From positions 14,820,501 through 14,884,500 of the forward strand of contig NC_085128.1 in the NCBI RefSeq assembly GCF_030269925.1: a DNA stretch of 64,000 bases, given 5' to 3'. Within the stretch, counting starts at the first letter, position 1. Every line of letters begins with the position of its first letter. This document shows, piece after piece, positions 39,690 through 51,330 of the stretch. Position numbers and translations under genes: made by a program. The notes beneath the pieces were generated by a model. It was not told the DNA's origin. It ran no database searches and saw nothing but the letters and a program-made list of their open reading frames with translations. Origin of the DNA: Bombyx mori. Its lineage: Eukaryota; Arthropoda; Insecta; Lepidoptera; Bombycidae.

Positions 39690-39842
39690 CGTAATCGAGA
39701 AAAAATGCAATACTTTGACGTGTTTATTTCAACAAGCGTACAATAGCCATCCGCGGCTATTACGTAAGTTGTAATCGACCGGCAATGACCGTCGATTATG
39801 GTAGCCAACGCAACACAGACAGACAACTTAATGAAGGATTTA
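39690..39842 (+). repeat. Dispersed repeat C, copy 2
   Basis: Diverged match to 32,270-32,432. Confidence 0.6.
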
Positions 39843-40055
39843 TTTCGGCTCCAAATTATTGTTTAAAAATAGAAGTCAACGGACGGAAAGTCATTGTCTT
39901 AAAAACACTAGAATTACAAATAAAAAATTGAATAAAAAACTTGGTTTTTTTTATTATAAAGGCATGCTGAATTGAAACTTAACAGATCTGCAGTGTTGCA
40001 ACTTTACTAGCACATTGTAGGATCTTTGTTTGTTTATTTGTGTCATTCTCTTAAG

Positions 40056-40058
<3 letters not shown>

Positions 40059-40086
<28 letters not shown>

Positions 40087-40344
40087 CCACAGGAGAAAAT
40101 CGCCGGATCCCCACCCGCGCGGCAGGTGGGGTATGTGGGAGTTGAACCTCACTAAAAACTCCTGCCGCTCACAACCGGCGCCCTACCTCGGACCGGGCCG
40201 GAGCCCAGTCGGAGCTATTGAAACGGCGGGACAGGGTTGACGCAGAGCACATTACATCCATCCCACCGTCCCACGGACGCCGGACCGGTGGCCGCCAGCG
40301 AAACGACCACCGGTTCCCTCGTTCAGCGGGCCGAGAGCCCGCTT
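40059..40344 (-). mobile_element. 5'-truncated non-LTR retrotransposon, GC-rich
   Basis: A 28-bp T-run (40,059-40,086) is followed by a ~258-bp GC-rich segment. The whole is bracketed by the 14-bp duplication ATTCTCTTAAGTCT at 40,045-40,058 and 40,345-40,358. Contains CGCCGGATCCCCACCCGCGC and a GCCGGACCGGTGGCC block. No frame long enough to name the family. Confidence 0.85.
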
Positions 40345-40417
40345 ATTCTCTTAAGTCTGGGCGATATTCAAGCAACATCAACCATTTAAAACCGGGTGAT
40401 CAGTGACCTTGACCCAC

Positions 40418-40552
40418 TATTTTTAGTGCTTAGACAGGTGAAGCTACCTGGATACCAGAAGTCTCAAACTATATTGTATAAAGGTCGTTCCACCCTTTGA
40501 ACTAGAACGCACGTCTGCTTCGCGGCAGCAATAAGCAGGATGGCGTTACCTG
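40418..40552 (-). repeat. Bm1 SINE relic
   Basis: Antisense, diverged (TTCCACCCTTTGAACTAGAA, CTGCTTCGCGGCAGCAATAA). Confidence 0.6.
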
Positions 40553-40870
40553 CCCTTTTTTTCGGCCGAGGGCCGAACCTCTTATAAAGTCCTCGCACCT
40601 AGGAGTGCGCAAGGTGTGTAGTACTGGATGGTCCGCAGATGTTGGGAGCAGACCGCGAGAACTAAGGACGGAATTTAGAACCGTACTCACTAAGCGACTC
40701 CCCTGCACTTTCACCCAAGCGTTCGATTCCCTCCGGGGTCACAAAGCGGTTGGGTAAAGGGGCTACCGGGGTCAAACTGACTCAAGGCTCACCTCAAGGT
40801 CGCTCGGCCGACAGACGCACAATACCGCCGGTAACCCGGATTGCAATACACCCCAAACATCACCACTATT
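40553..40870. repeat. GC-rich unclassified repeat fragment, second copy
   Basis: Shares GCAGATGTTGGGAGCAGACC and following bases with 9,755-9,840. Also GC-rich and non-coding. Confidence 0.5.
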
Positions 40871-41346
40871 TTCTCGGTTGTAACATTTCATAATTATTCA
40901 GAGAAACCACAACCCTCATGTATCACGATGCAGATACCGAATGAAGCAATAGCATAATTAATAAAGTTTCAACATTCAAGAGATCAGAACTGTAGATCTT
41001 AAAGCTAAAACTCGCGGTTATATTCCCAACTGAAACAGGCAAGTCGGTGGTACAAACACGTCTCGCCACTAACAGTTGCAAAAATTCATAAATTCTATCG
41101 ATTTCATCGGCTGTTACACAAGCCAATGAACATTCCGCGCATTAGTATTTCATATACCAACGCATTCAGAGTAAAAACAAGTTAGTAAAATCAACCTTCA
41201 AGGCAATTTATTACGCAACACCCAAAAACAATTTACCTCTGATTTATGAAGTATAATATAAAACACGCGTTTCACAAAGCCCGCTTCACACGATTGTAAT
41301 TATTGGGTATTCAAAAAACTAATCATTAGACGCGATTTCCTGAAGA

Positions 41347-41385
41347 CACTATTTACAAATATATAATATATATTTGTAAATAGTG
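41347..41385. repeat. Perfect 39-bp palindrome
   Basis: Two 19-nt complementary arms around one base, AT-rich. Confidence 0.9.
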
Positions 41386-41516
41386 GTAAAGGTAAATTAT
41401 ATAATATTGTAACTATGCACTGCACTAAAATTCGCATGTCAAATAATGACAAAGCATACACGCTGCTTTTAATTTATGTAATAACTCATTTTCACTATGC
41501 TTGGCGAATAAATGAT

Positions 41517-41541
41517 TTCTTTCTTTCTTTCTTTCTTTCTT
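41517..41541. repeat. (TTTC)n microsatellite
   Basis: About six tandem TTTC units. Confidence 0.95.
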
Positions 41542-42689
41542 ACAATAAATGTGATTTTAAGAATCCGAAATAATAATATCTAAGGATCATCTTGAATAGC
41601 TTTCATGGGCAGATTTAATTAATTAGTACCAGATCAAAGTCGGTATGTTTCTAGTACTGTCTTATCAACGCTACGTGGCGTGACAAGCCCAGAAGAAGTA
41701 GCAGTCTCAAATGTATTGTTAGAACGACGGCTCTGCTATTCGAAGATTCTAGACCGAAGCTATTTTTTAAATCGGGAAGAAATCACCCACCACCATGTTT
41801 CTCTAAGAAAATATTCGATAAATTCTAATAAAACATGAGCTTACAATATGTGTCCAAGATAGGAACCCTTAATTAAGTGGTATCATTAGCATTACCCATC
41901 GCAATCCGAGTCTATTTCTTTTAACCTTTCACGGCTACCCTAATAAAAATATTTCTGGAACTTTAGAGTGATTCCAGAAAATGTTGGGTAGTATTTTGAG
42001 CTGGATATTGTTGGATACTCTAAAATAAATTATACTAGAAAACTGTACTATAACTTTATATAATTATGTAATATTTGTGAATTTATTGAACATGATCACA
42101 GATAATAAAAACCGCTTTGATTGTGCGAAAGGTTATAAAAAAAACACATTATAATCCATACTATAAATATTTTCTTGAAATTTCGATATTATTGGCTTTG
42201 CAGAGCTTACGGCTAAATTTAGTTGATGAACTTTAACATTTCCGGGTGCATCGCTTCTAATTTAAAACAGCACTTAGCATTCCTGTCCAGTTGGATTCGG
42301 CTACTTGTCATGCGAGGCAGCAAAATCAATCTGCATACATAAAATAATTGTCTACTATTATTATCAACTCTGTCGATGTCTATCAAAAATATTTTTTCAC
42401 GATATCTTCTTAATTGAGAGTACTTTCGTTAGTTTATGCGAGTCGCAGACAAAATTAAAACGAATTCGAAATATGTAATCTAAAAATCTAAATACAATAT
42501 ATTAAAATACAAAATCTACTCAATTATTTTGTGGAATACACGGTCATACGCGGCCACGAAAACTGCAGAGTACAATTAATTAGATCTACAACTTTTAAGG
42601 ACAAAGACGTTTCTGAATTCATGTAGGTATACAGAGTGATGCATCGGCTGCTTCTTAATGAGTAGGATCGATATATACATCCGTATAAC

Positions 42690-42741
42690 TATTAGCACCA
42701 GGTGGGCTGTGAGATCGTCCAAATATCTAAGCAAAAAAAAA
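42690..42741 (+). repeat. Bm1 SINE terminal scrap
   Basis: AGCACCAGGTGGGCTGTGAG to CTAAGCAAAAAAAA. Confidence 0.7.
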
Positions 42742-42875
42742 CTATGTATACCTTAAAAATTCCCGTTTTGAGAAACGAATATTTCATGAACCCGCAATGT
42801 ACTGCAAACGATAAAGTCAGCGCGTTACCTAATACGAACAGAACAGTATACACTGCGTGATTTAAAAAAAGGTTG

Positions 42876-43118
42876 TACTGGTGGTAGGACCTCTTGTGAG
42901 TCCGCGCGGGTGGATACCACTACCCTGCCTATTTCTGCCGTGAAGCAATAATGCGTTTCGATTTGAAGGGTGGGGCAGCCGTTGTTACTTACTTGAGACC
43001 TTAGAACTTTCTCAAGGTGGGTGACGCATTTACTTTGTAGATGTCTATGGGCTCCAGTAACCACTTAACACCAGGAGGGCTATGAGCTCGTCCACCCATC
43101 AAAGCAATAAAAAAATAA
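42876..43118 (+). repeat. Bm1 SINE, 5'-truncated
   Basis: CTGGTGGTAGGACCTCTTGT to AAAGCAATAAAAAAA. Confidence 0.9.
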
Positions 43119-43172
43119 AAAAGGCGTTCGTAAAAAAACTTTAATGGATCATTTAAGGAGTGTCGTGCTTCT

Positions 43173-43412
43173 TTGGTGGTAGGACATCCTGTGAGTCCGC
43201 ATGGGTAGATACCACCAACTCACCTATTTCTGCCGTGAAGCAGTAATGCGTTTCGGTTTGAAGGGTGGGGCAGCCGTTGTAACTATACTGAGACCTTAGA
43301 ACTCATATCTCAAGGTGGGTGACGGCATTTACATCGTAAATGTCTATGGGATCCAGTAACCACTTAATACCAGGTGGACTGTGAGCTCTTCCACCCATAT
43401 GAGCCATAAAAA
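43173..43412 (+). repeat. Bm1 SINE, 5'-truncated
   Basis: TTGGTGGTAGGACATCCTGT to GAGCCATAAAAAAAA, about 55 bp after the previous copy. Confidence 0.9.
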
Positions 43413-43779
43413 AAAAGATTTGCATTTAATTAACATAAACAATCCCTTACGTGTATGAGGGTAGTCAGTTCCCTTGGAAGTTATTAATCGATTCTCTGCA
43501 TTAAATTTATACTTACTGGAGACTAAACATGCGTCTCCCGTCACAAGTTAAGATAAATATCGGAATTCAGAAAGATCGTTCAAAATCATCCGACACCACC
43601 GTTCACTGGGTTGCGACAATATTTCATAATGCTTGTCTAGCGTCTTTTGCTTTGTTCAAATTGCATCGACCCGCCTTCAGTGATATAACAATGATTCTGA
43701 AGTAATTTCATGAACGCGTTGACCTATTTTAACACGACTATGTTGCTGTGCAGTATTTAGTAATAGGCCGCAATCTATA

Positions 43780-45066
43780 ACTAGTCAGGTCATAAGTATT
43801 GTCACACAGTAAAAACTTTTCTTTTAGAATGCTGGCCACAAAAAAGTTTATTGAATTCGAATTCCGAATTGTTCATGAAAATAAAAATGTATACTTTTAG
43901 AATTTTACTCATTTTTAAATATGGCGTGGACGCTTAAAGAAGACCGTGTTGCAGTTATTGCGTTGCATCGTTGCGGTTACGCGCCAATTCAAATTTTTAA
44001 CATGCTGAAAAATTTGAATATAACTAAAAGATTCGTTTATCGTACCATCAAACGATACAATGAAGACTCTAGTGTAGATGACAGGTCAAGAAGTGGTCGC
44101 CCTCGGTCTGTTAGGACTCCAGCAGTGATAAAAGCTGTGAAGGCGCGAATTCAAAGAAATCCCAAACGTAAGCAGAAACTCTTGGCCCTTCAGATGGGGT
44201 TAAGCAGAACCACGGTGAAAAGGGTGTTAAATGAAGACTTAGGGCCTCTGGCATATCGAAGAAAAACAGGATATCGTTTGAATGCTCGTCTAATGGACCT
44301 GAGACTGAAGAGATGCCGCGCTTTGTTGAAGCGGTACGCGGGAAAAAAATATCGGGAAATTCTTTTTTCGGATGAAAAATTTTTTACCGTAGAAGAGAGC
44401 TACAACAAACAAAATGATAAGGTGTACGCACACAGTAGTGAAGAAGCGAGCAACCGTATTCCGCGTGTCCAACGAGGTCATTTTCCATCCTCGCTCATGG
44501 TATGGTCGGGAGTTTCTTATTGGGGCTTAACAGAGGTACATTTTTGTGAGAAAGGTGTAGGTAAATACAGTCCTGACGAACCTTGTGGAACCTGTTTCTC
44601 ATACCATGTTCAATAACAGGCACTGGGTATTCCAACAAGATTCGGCGCCAGCTCATAGAGCGAAGAGCACACAAGACTGTTTGGCGGCGCGTGAAATCGA
44701 CTTCATCCGGCACGAAGACTGGCCCTCCTCCAGTCCAGATTTGAATCTTTTAGATTACCAGATATGGCAACACTTGGAGGAAAAGGCGTGCTCAAAGCCT
44801 CATCCCAATTTGGAGTCACTCAAGACATTCTTGATTAAGGCAGCCGCCGATATTGACTTGGACCTCGTTCGTGCTGCGATAGACGACTGGCCGCGCAGAT
44901 TGAAGGCCTGCATTCAAAATCACGGAGGTCATTTTGAATAAACTTTAGTGTCATAAGAATCTATGTTTTGTTAAGTTCATTTTGGTATATGAATGGTTAC
45001 ATAATGAATAAACTTGTTTCAATTATTTTACATTAAACATGTGACAGAATTTATGACCTGACTAGG
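43780..45066 (+). mobile_element. mariner (DD37D, maT/Bmmar1 type) copy 2, full length
   Basis: 1,287 bp between TA dinucleotides (43,778-43,779 and 45,067-45,068). Terminal inverted repeats of about 26 bp: left ACTAGTCAGGTCATAAG, right (reverse complement) CCTAGTCAGGTCATAAA. Both ends present. Transposase frame broken by a net 20-bp deletion. Confidence 0.92.
43921..44941 (+). pseudogene. mariner DD37D transposase, frameshifted
   Basis: Starts at ATG (MAWTLKEDRVAVIALHRCGY). The N-terminal helix region that copy 1 lacks (IQIFNMLKNLN) is present. The first catalytic motif is ILFSDEKFFTVEE. After HFCEKGV, at about 44,560, 24 nt of copy 1 are replaced by 4, shifting the frame. The rest continues from about 44,585 in another frame with FQQDSAPAHRAKS, SPDLNLLDYQIW and a complete C-terminus ending in HGGHFE-stop. 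PDLNL replaces the usual PDLNP. Full-length transposases of this lineage are about 340 residues. Confidence 0.92.
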
Positions 45067-45782
45067 TATATTAATACGTGAAGCAAAAACTTTGTATCCC
45101 TTTTTACGAAAATTGCGCGGACGGAGGAGTATGAAATTTTCCACACTTATAGAGAATATAGAGAAGAAGTGCACAATTCTAATTTTTTTTTTAAATAATG
45201 CTTAACAGATACATTAAATCAATAAAGAAAACATTACACACACTACCATGTATTTGACACACACACACAGGCATACTATTTATTTATTGTCAAACTTTTG
45301 TTCTTGACGTCTGTGGTCAAATTGAGAATAGATTAAATATTGTTTCTTTTTATTAATATTTTTCTATAGTGTAGTCTTGGCGTTGAAAATACAATAATAA
45401 TAGTGTACAAACTTACAATTCCAATTAATTATAGTCAAATTTTCAATGTCAAACCACTAGTATACACAAATACCAAACCCTTGTCTGTTTTCCGAACCAA
45501 GCACTAATGATTTTCTTTCTTAAATAAATCGTTCTGTGATCTACGAAAATATTCAAATTTCAATGTTTTTAGTATTTACAAGATCCAGTAACATAAAGCT
45601 CAGAATTCAGATATACCGTTCCGCCCTTTTTGAACTACCATTACTATCATATTAGTAGAAGTAATGATAGGGGTAGTAGTAATCATTAGTCTAATCTGTG
45701 ACCTCTAATATTTTATATTTGGTAGATGGGTCCGCACGGTTTGATCAGATCAACTTGTGCTGCGAAACATATTTTGATATTA

Positions 45783-46010
45783 CTAGCGACCCACCCTCGC
45801 TTCGCTTCGGAAACTGTAATTTATAATTGATTTCTCCACTATTTAATGAATGTCATTATACATATAAGCCTTCCTCTTCAATCACTCTATCTATTAAAAA
45901 AACCGCATCAAAATCCGTTGCGTAGTTTTAACGATTTAAGCATACATAGGGATATAGGGACAGAAAAAGCGACTTTGTTTTATGCTATGTAGTGATAGTG
46001 ATTGAACGGT
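45783..46010 (+). repeat. Ubiquitous lepidopteran interspersed repeat
   Basis: TACTAGCGACCCACCCTCGC, then AATCACTCTATCTATTAAAA, CGCATCAAAATCCGTTGCGT and AAGCGACTTTGTTTTATGCT. I recall this block as common in moth genomes. The class (Helitron or RTE tail) is uncertain. Confidence 0.55.
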
Positions 46011-46493
46011 GTATTAAATGATACAGATGACTGTTATAATCGCCACCCTATTCTTTTAAAACATCACTAATCTATTCCCGTTATATGTAATAATAACTGA
46101 AGTCAATGTAAAACAATATTATTTAATTAAACCAAAACATAAATACTTGTCGGTTGAATGAATCATATTCTGTGAGCACGTAATGTAATGCCAACCGATT
46201 TGATATTGCAATCCATTGCGTGCATTACCAGTCACTATAATAAATAATTCGAACGTTTTTCAAGTTAATCTTGTATTAAATTACTAGTTCTATCATCTGT
46301 CCTATTTTTCGAGGACATTGATGAAATTATTAGCGCTATTACATAATATTATTTCCGACTTTTTGAATGTTTTGCAGTTTTCGTCATCACAGACGACTTG
46401 GAGACGAGATCAAACCGTAAAAGGAATTTTAATTATATCTACAACTCGCAAAAACCATACAAAATATAGCATAGCAACTATTAATATATAATA

Positions 46494-46780
46494 AAGGCCC
46501 CGCAGTAGTCGAAATTCGACAATAATTAATTGAAATTGTAAGTTTGTACACTATTATGATAGTATTTTCAAAGACTATATTCTATAATTACAAATTTCGC
46601 CAAGACTACACTATCGAAAAATATTAATAAAGACAAACAATATTTAATTTATTCTCAATTTGACCACAGACGTCAAGAACAAAAGTTTGACGGTAAATAA
46701 ATAGTATGCATGCGTGTGTGCGTCAAAATAATGGTAGTGTGTGTAATGTTCTTTTGATTGATTTAATGTATTTTTAGGCA
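46494..46780 (-). mobile_element. Non-autonomous Helitron, copy 3, 5'-truncated
   Basis: Antisense. The 3' end (GGCCCCGCAGTAGTCGAAAT on the plus strand, hairpin intact) runs to TTGATTTAATGTATTTTTAG. The CTAG terminus has mutated and the first ~130 bp are absent. Confidence 0.7.
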
Positions 46781-46796
46781 TAAATATATAGGCATA

Positions 46797-47070
46797 ATGA
46801 AACCCGCAAAATTATAGTTTGCGTAATTACTGGTGGTAGGACCTCTTGTGAGTCCGCACGGGCAGGTACCACCGCCCCGCCCATTTCTGCCGTGAAGCAG
46901 TAATGCGTTTCGGTTTGAAGGGTGGGGCAGCCGTTGTAACAATACTGAGACCTTAGAACTTATATCTGAAAGTGGGTGGCCCATTTACGTTGTAGATGTC
47001 CATGGGCTCCAGTAACCACTTAACACCAGGTGGGATGTGAGATCGTCCACCCATCTAAGCAATAAAAAAA
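46797..47070 (+). repeat. Bm1 SINE, 5'-truncated
   Basis: AATGAAACCCGCAAAATTAT to AAGCAATAAAAAAAA. Confidence 0.9.
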
Positions 47071-47924
47071 ATAGTATAGCACTTAAATATAATTAAATTA
47101 TTTAATTTGCGCATTTCACAAGAACATGTTTTAACGGGTGGGCGCTGACGACTAACTTTTTACGATTTCATATAGAGATCTCGTAACAGAAGCACTCGGT
47201 CAATGTCGTCCAAATTGCGTTGTAGTGCTGCACTTGATTCTCGAAACAAATTGTTGTTTGGTTCACGCATTGAATTCATCTGTATTACATGGAGATGAGC
47301 ACTATACTATAGTAAAAGTTATTGTCAATTGTTTTTGGAAGAAAAAAAACGAAAACTCTTCGGCGAATTAAATTATTAATAAATAAAAAATAAAGCACTA
47401 TTTTGGAACGAAGTTGCTTATGGGACGATGCGGTGGGGTACCCTAACCGGGAAAAAACGTCCGTAACGTAAGATTTTTATTAGTAATGCACACAGTGTAC
47501 GAGTTAACTTTGTAATAACGTACAAAAAATAACATATTTTTTTATCATTCATTGACCACGATCTCAGAGCGTTCGTTTGCGCAATACACTAACTCTTATG
47601 CAAAGAACCGTGAATGAAGTGTACCACAATAAGTTCGCACGTTACCGAATGACCGTGGGTTGTTGCGAAACCTCCAGTTTTATTTTCTTTATACCTCGAA
47701 TAGAACATAAAATTAATATTTTTATAATAAGGAACTTCGTTCCTATCCGATGTCCCACGACACCACGCATCTTTTTTTTTCATATTAGTCACATACGCGA
47801 ACACTTACAATATTTTGTTAATAAAATTTTGTTTTGATGCGGCAGCTGTGGCAATAAAAGAAGGCAATTTAGATTTAATATTAGGCCTTAAACGAAAATT
47901 TTCCCCTAAAAAAATCGTGGTTCC
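47071..47924. other. No gene seen
   Basis: AT-rich. A frame at 47,577-47,837 has no recognisable domain; its AGGAACTTCGTTCCTATCCG inverted motif suggests repeat DNA. Confidence 0.45.
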
Positions 47925-48465
47925 TATTTCGTGGTCCAGTGCCGGTATAATGTATCACATTACATAGCAATACTGCGGATGTGCACTCTGAGGAATTGAA
48001 CACAATGATGGAGAAGCTCGCGAGTTTCTACCTCTTGTGAGTCCACGCGGGTATGCACCACCACCCTACTTATTTCTGCCGTGAAGCAATAATGCGTTTC
48101 GGTTTGAAGGGTGGGGCAGCCGTTGTAACTATACTTGAGACCTTAGAACTGATATCTCAAGGTGGGTGGCGCATTTACGTCGTAGATGTCTATGGGTCCC
48201 AGTAACCACTTAGCACCAGGTGGAGTGTGAGCTCGTCCAACCCATCTAAGCAATAAAAAAAAAGACGACAACGCTACAAGTTACTAGGAATGAGAAGTTT
48301 TACGTCATCCACCGTACTCATCAGAGCTTGCGCCAACAGACTCCTACTTTTTCTACGGTTTGGACCACTTCTTGGCAGAGAAAATATTCAATAACCGAGA
48401 GGCAGTACATAACGGCTTTGAAGAGTTTGTTGGCTCCCGTACACCTTACGTACATCTATTAGGTC
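47925..48465 (+). pseudogene. mariner (DD34D) transposase relic, split by Bm1
   Basis: Left of the SINE, pieces read ISWSSAGIMYH and, in a shifted frame, LNTMMEKLA. Right of it, DNA then EVLRHPPYSSELAPTDSYFF and LDHFLAEKIFNNREAVHNGF with FEEFVGSRTP. These are the middle and C-terminal motifs of classical mariner transposases, including the third catalytic Asp in APTD. Frames are broken and the N-terminal half is missing. Different from the DD37D copies. Confidence 0.8.
48028..48262 (+). repeat. Bm1 SINE inserted in the mariner relic
   Basis: CTACCTCTTGTGAGTCCACG to AAGCAATAAAAAAAA. Confidence 0.88.
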
Positions 48466-49866
48466 TTTACTTACCAAATCCCATAATTACTCGAATTGTA
48501 ATCGCATCCATATTGTTGAAAGAAATACAAATTAAATGTAGTGAAAACAAAACACTAATTATTACCAAAGACTTCATTTGAAAATAGAATTTCATATTTT
48601 TGAAATAAAATTTATTGGAGTTTACTCCTTTAGAATCGATTTACATATATAGGCCCGGGGTATGAAAATTATGGGGACCAAAATCGTACTAGCATGTCAC
48701 ACGAAATGCGTTATGCGCCTGATTGCGCATGTCACACGAAATGCGTTATCGCAGGTGACGCCGGGCTGCTGCGCCGGCAGTCCGCCACAAAGCCTCGTAC
48801 TGATCGCGCGTTTCTCTCATTATTGTATTTTCATATATTTGTTAGTCGTTTGTTTTGTGTCTCGTTAATTTGTTAATAATCTGTAGTGTATCGTGTTGTC
48901 GTAATATAGAACTATTTCTCGTATTGTTTCGTTTAATTTTTTATATCCAGTAAACTCCAGTCGTGCGTCGGAGCGGACACACACACTTTTTTTTTTTTTT
49001 TCCTTTTTTTCCATTCCTTATCAGAGCCATACTACACCTATTAGGTTAAGTCGGCTTAAATAAAATTTCTTTAAATTTATAATTTATTGCAAGTCATACA
49101 TACATAAACTACGTTTCAAATGGCCAGTATTATAGAACGGGAACTTCTTAGGTAAAGACCTAGTTATTATTTTTCAATGGCGTTGCCGATTGCTCATATA
49201 GAAGCGGGAATAGGTCGTATTTGTGTTCGAAATTCAAAAGTTTTTTTTTTTTTTTTTTCTATTCCTGCGATTTCGAGCAGTATTCATTGTATTCATAAGA
49301 GGCGACGTCAGAAACGTATAAACTATAAATTTAAAAACGTTCTGAATAAGATGGCGCTTATCCAACATTTTGTTTCGATTAGTTTTTCTCTTAAAATTCA
49401 TCTATTAATTTATTTAACTAACAAACGTGAGCTTAACTTAATTCAAACTAAATAGTGTTTCTCGTTAAAACGAAATTTTGTATGTGATTTAAATGCGAAA
49501 TAAACAACAAAAAAAGGGTACCTTTTTGTTAAAATTCCATCGAACTTAGCGGCAATGACTTGACATCAATATTTTTGAAGGGGTCGCGATATACTGGTTT
49601 TTATGACGTCATAAATTTTACATTTTCACACCGTGTCACGAAGGCAATGTCATTTTTTTACATATCAATCACAATGAAATCACCGAATTTTTTATCTGTT
49701 TACAAATGAAACAGTTTATTGTATCGACAGGGTAAAACGGATACTTTAATAATGTACTATGATAATAAAATTAATTCTAATTGAACCAAAATTTCGTATT
49801 TTTCTTTTGACAAGCACAATATTTCTATACATTCTATTTTATTCTATTCTATTCTATTGCTTAGGT
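48466..49866. other. Mostly unique DNA with short repeats
   Basis: 48,692-48,750 has two copies of ATGTCACACGAAATGCGTTA 35 bp apart, followed by a CpG-rich patch to 48,810. T-runs at 48,988-49,003 and 49,240-49,257. A (TTCTA)n tract at 49,833-49,858. No supported gene. Confidence 0.5.
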
Positions 49867-50172
49867 CAGTGATTCTCAACCTTTTTTTTGTTGCGGCACA
49901 TATTTAACGATTTCAAAATTTGGCGACACACAAAAAAAAAGATAAACATTATTTACTTACTACACACTGCATAAATAGTTTATCAAAAAATTTTAATATA
50001 CGAAATAAACTAAAATATACTATAATTTTTTTTTGTGGATTTAAATATATATTCATGCTTAAAATATTTTTCTTTTAAAATGATATAATTATATATTCGC
50101 AAAATTTGGCGGCACACTTTTGAAATTTGGCGGCACACAAAAGTGCCGCGCAACAGTGGTTGAGAATCACTG
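49867..50172. mobile_element. hAT-type MITE
   Basis: 306 bp. Terminal repeats CAGTGATTCTCAACC and (reverse complement) CAGTGATTCTCAACC, continuing imperfectly to GCGGCAC. Exact 8-bp duplication GCTTAGGT at 49,859-49,866 and 50,173-50,180. AT-rich interior with no transposase. Confidence 0.95.
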
Positions 50173-50213
50173 GCTTAGGTACACTAAAATGAAAAATTAA
50201 CATCTCAGTGAAG

Positions 50214-50400
50214 TCGTCGTGGCCTAAAGGATAAGACGCCCGGTGCATTCCTATCAAGTGATACAACGGTGTTAGATTCCCGCATTTTATCTAATTTAAT
50301 ACGTACTTACCAAATATTCACGATTGACTTCCACAGTGAAGGAAAAAAACCTTGTGTAATAAAAATCAAACCCGCAAAATTATAATTTGCGTAATTACTA
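50214..50400 (+). repeat. Bm1 SINE, head and upstream body
   Basis: GTCGTCGTGGCCTAAAGGAT to GCGTAATTACT. The 3' half is replaced by the segment holding the 126-codon frame. Confidence 0.88.
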
Positions 50401-50781
50401 GTGAATATTACAAAAAAAATCATAACCAAAACCAATTTAGTTTATTGCAATATACCTTTTGCAGCCTACAGTATACCTAATATATCATGGCGGTATATTG
50501 GGTATACTGTGTCATCGATGAGGTTAATTCAGCAGTTACGACGAACTTCATACCATTTTAAAGATAGCATGCATTACGTTACTGGGATCTACAAGGTACC
50601 TACTAATTCTTTTCTAGTACCCATAACACAGGGGAAAATTCATGAGGTCGTTGAATATAAATACGTAATCGAAAATATTGACATATTGACGCTTGTCATA
50701 GGGACCGTCATCTGCTCTGCCATCTACGCTAATAAAAATAAATTGTTTAAAAAAACTAACAAAATACGCCTTTATAGATAA
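50401..50781 (+). CDS. Hypothetical 126-codon ORF, probably repeat-borne
   Basis: Opens with GTG (four bases later than the SINE break). I recognise no family. The C-terminal third has a hydrophobic stretch (ILTLVIGTVICSAIYA, about residues 96-111) followed by a Lys/Asn-rich tail that could be a membrane anchor. The first in-frame ATG (SSMRLIQQ, residue 40) would give about 87 residues. It contains a 17-bp inverted repeat (50,468-50,484 with 50,494-50,510), and its 3' end runs into a ~75-bp inverted repeat. It may be part of a mobile segment, a very divergent gene or a chance frame; codon use is AT-rich like the surroundings. Confidence 0.25.
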   Translation: MNITKKIITKTNLVYCNIPFAAYSIPNISWRYIGYTVSSMRLIQQLRRTSYHFKDSMHYVTGIYKVPTNSFLVPITQGKIHEVVEYKYVIENIDILTLVIGTVICSAIYANKNKLFKKTNKIRLYR

Positions 50782-50926
50782 TTCAAACAAAAAAATAGAA
50801 AATAAATTTTAATAAATTTGAACAAATTAATTTTTTCTTACACTAGTTTTAATTCAAATTTATTAAAATTTATTTTCTATTTTTTGTTGGATTTTCTATA
50901 AAAGCGTATTGTGTTAGTTTTTTTAA
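50747..50926. repeat. Inverted repeat, ~75-bp arms
   Basis: The left arm 50,747-50,822 and right arm 50,853-50,926 are near-complementary (TTAAAAAAACTAAC outer, AATAAATTTGAA inner) with a 30-bp loop. A strong hairpin. Confidence 0.85.
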
Positions 50927-51330
50927 ATTATTATTTATCTTTAATTTTTTAGTTGAATTTCAATTTTTTTAATTATTTTTTTAAAATATTTAATTGTCAT
51001 CGGTCCTTAATAAATATACCAAATTTTGAGTTAATCCGACGTTTTGAAGGGGGTCAAAATCATGTACAAAGATTTCGTTACAAACATACATACATACGTC
51101 TGAAGCTAATAAAACCGTATTAAAAATTATCAAAGCCCAAACTAGGTATGGCATGAATGTGAATATTTCTCGTGAGGCGTAGTAGTATCGTTGCAAAATA
51201 CCGGATCGCTTGCAAAACTATCATCGGTCGACCTGCGTCATGTTTAATATTAAAGCATTTTTACACGTTTTGTATTAACTTAACAAGCGACGTTCATACA
51301 AATGGATGTTAACGAAATTTTAAGCTATTA

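Larger units (their letters stand above)
40871..42689. other. Longest stretch without a recognised element
   Basis: AT-rich, no supported gene. Contains a 39-bp palindrome at 41,347-41,385 (arms CACTATTTACAAATATATA) and a (TTTC)n microsatellite at 41,517-41,541. Confidence 0.55.
43774..45445 (+). mobile_element. Non-autonomous Helitron, copy 2, split by mariner
   Basis: The Helitron start TCTATA is at 43,774-43,779. The mariner follows, and the Helitron resumes at 45,067 with TATATTAATACGTGAAGC. The conserved interior runs to CAATTAATTATAGTC. The terminal hairpin and CTAG have decayed. Confidence 0.75.

Noticed and set aside
40059..40344. Possible GC-rich host exon or CpG island
   Set aside because: The 28-bp T-run and the perfect 14-bp duplication show it is a 5'-truncated retrotransposon.
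48692..48987. Possible second solo LTR (TGTC... to ...GACACACA)
   Set aside because: No target duplication, no second copy in the window, and the right end runs into a CA/T-rich tract, so ends cannot be fixed.
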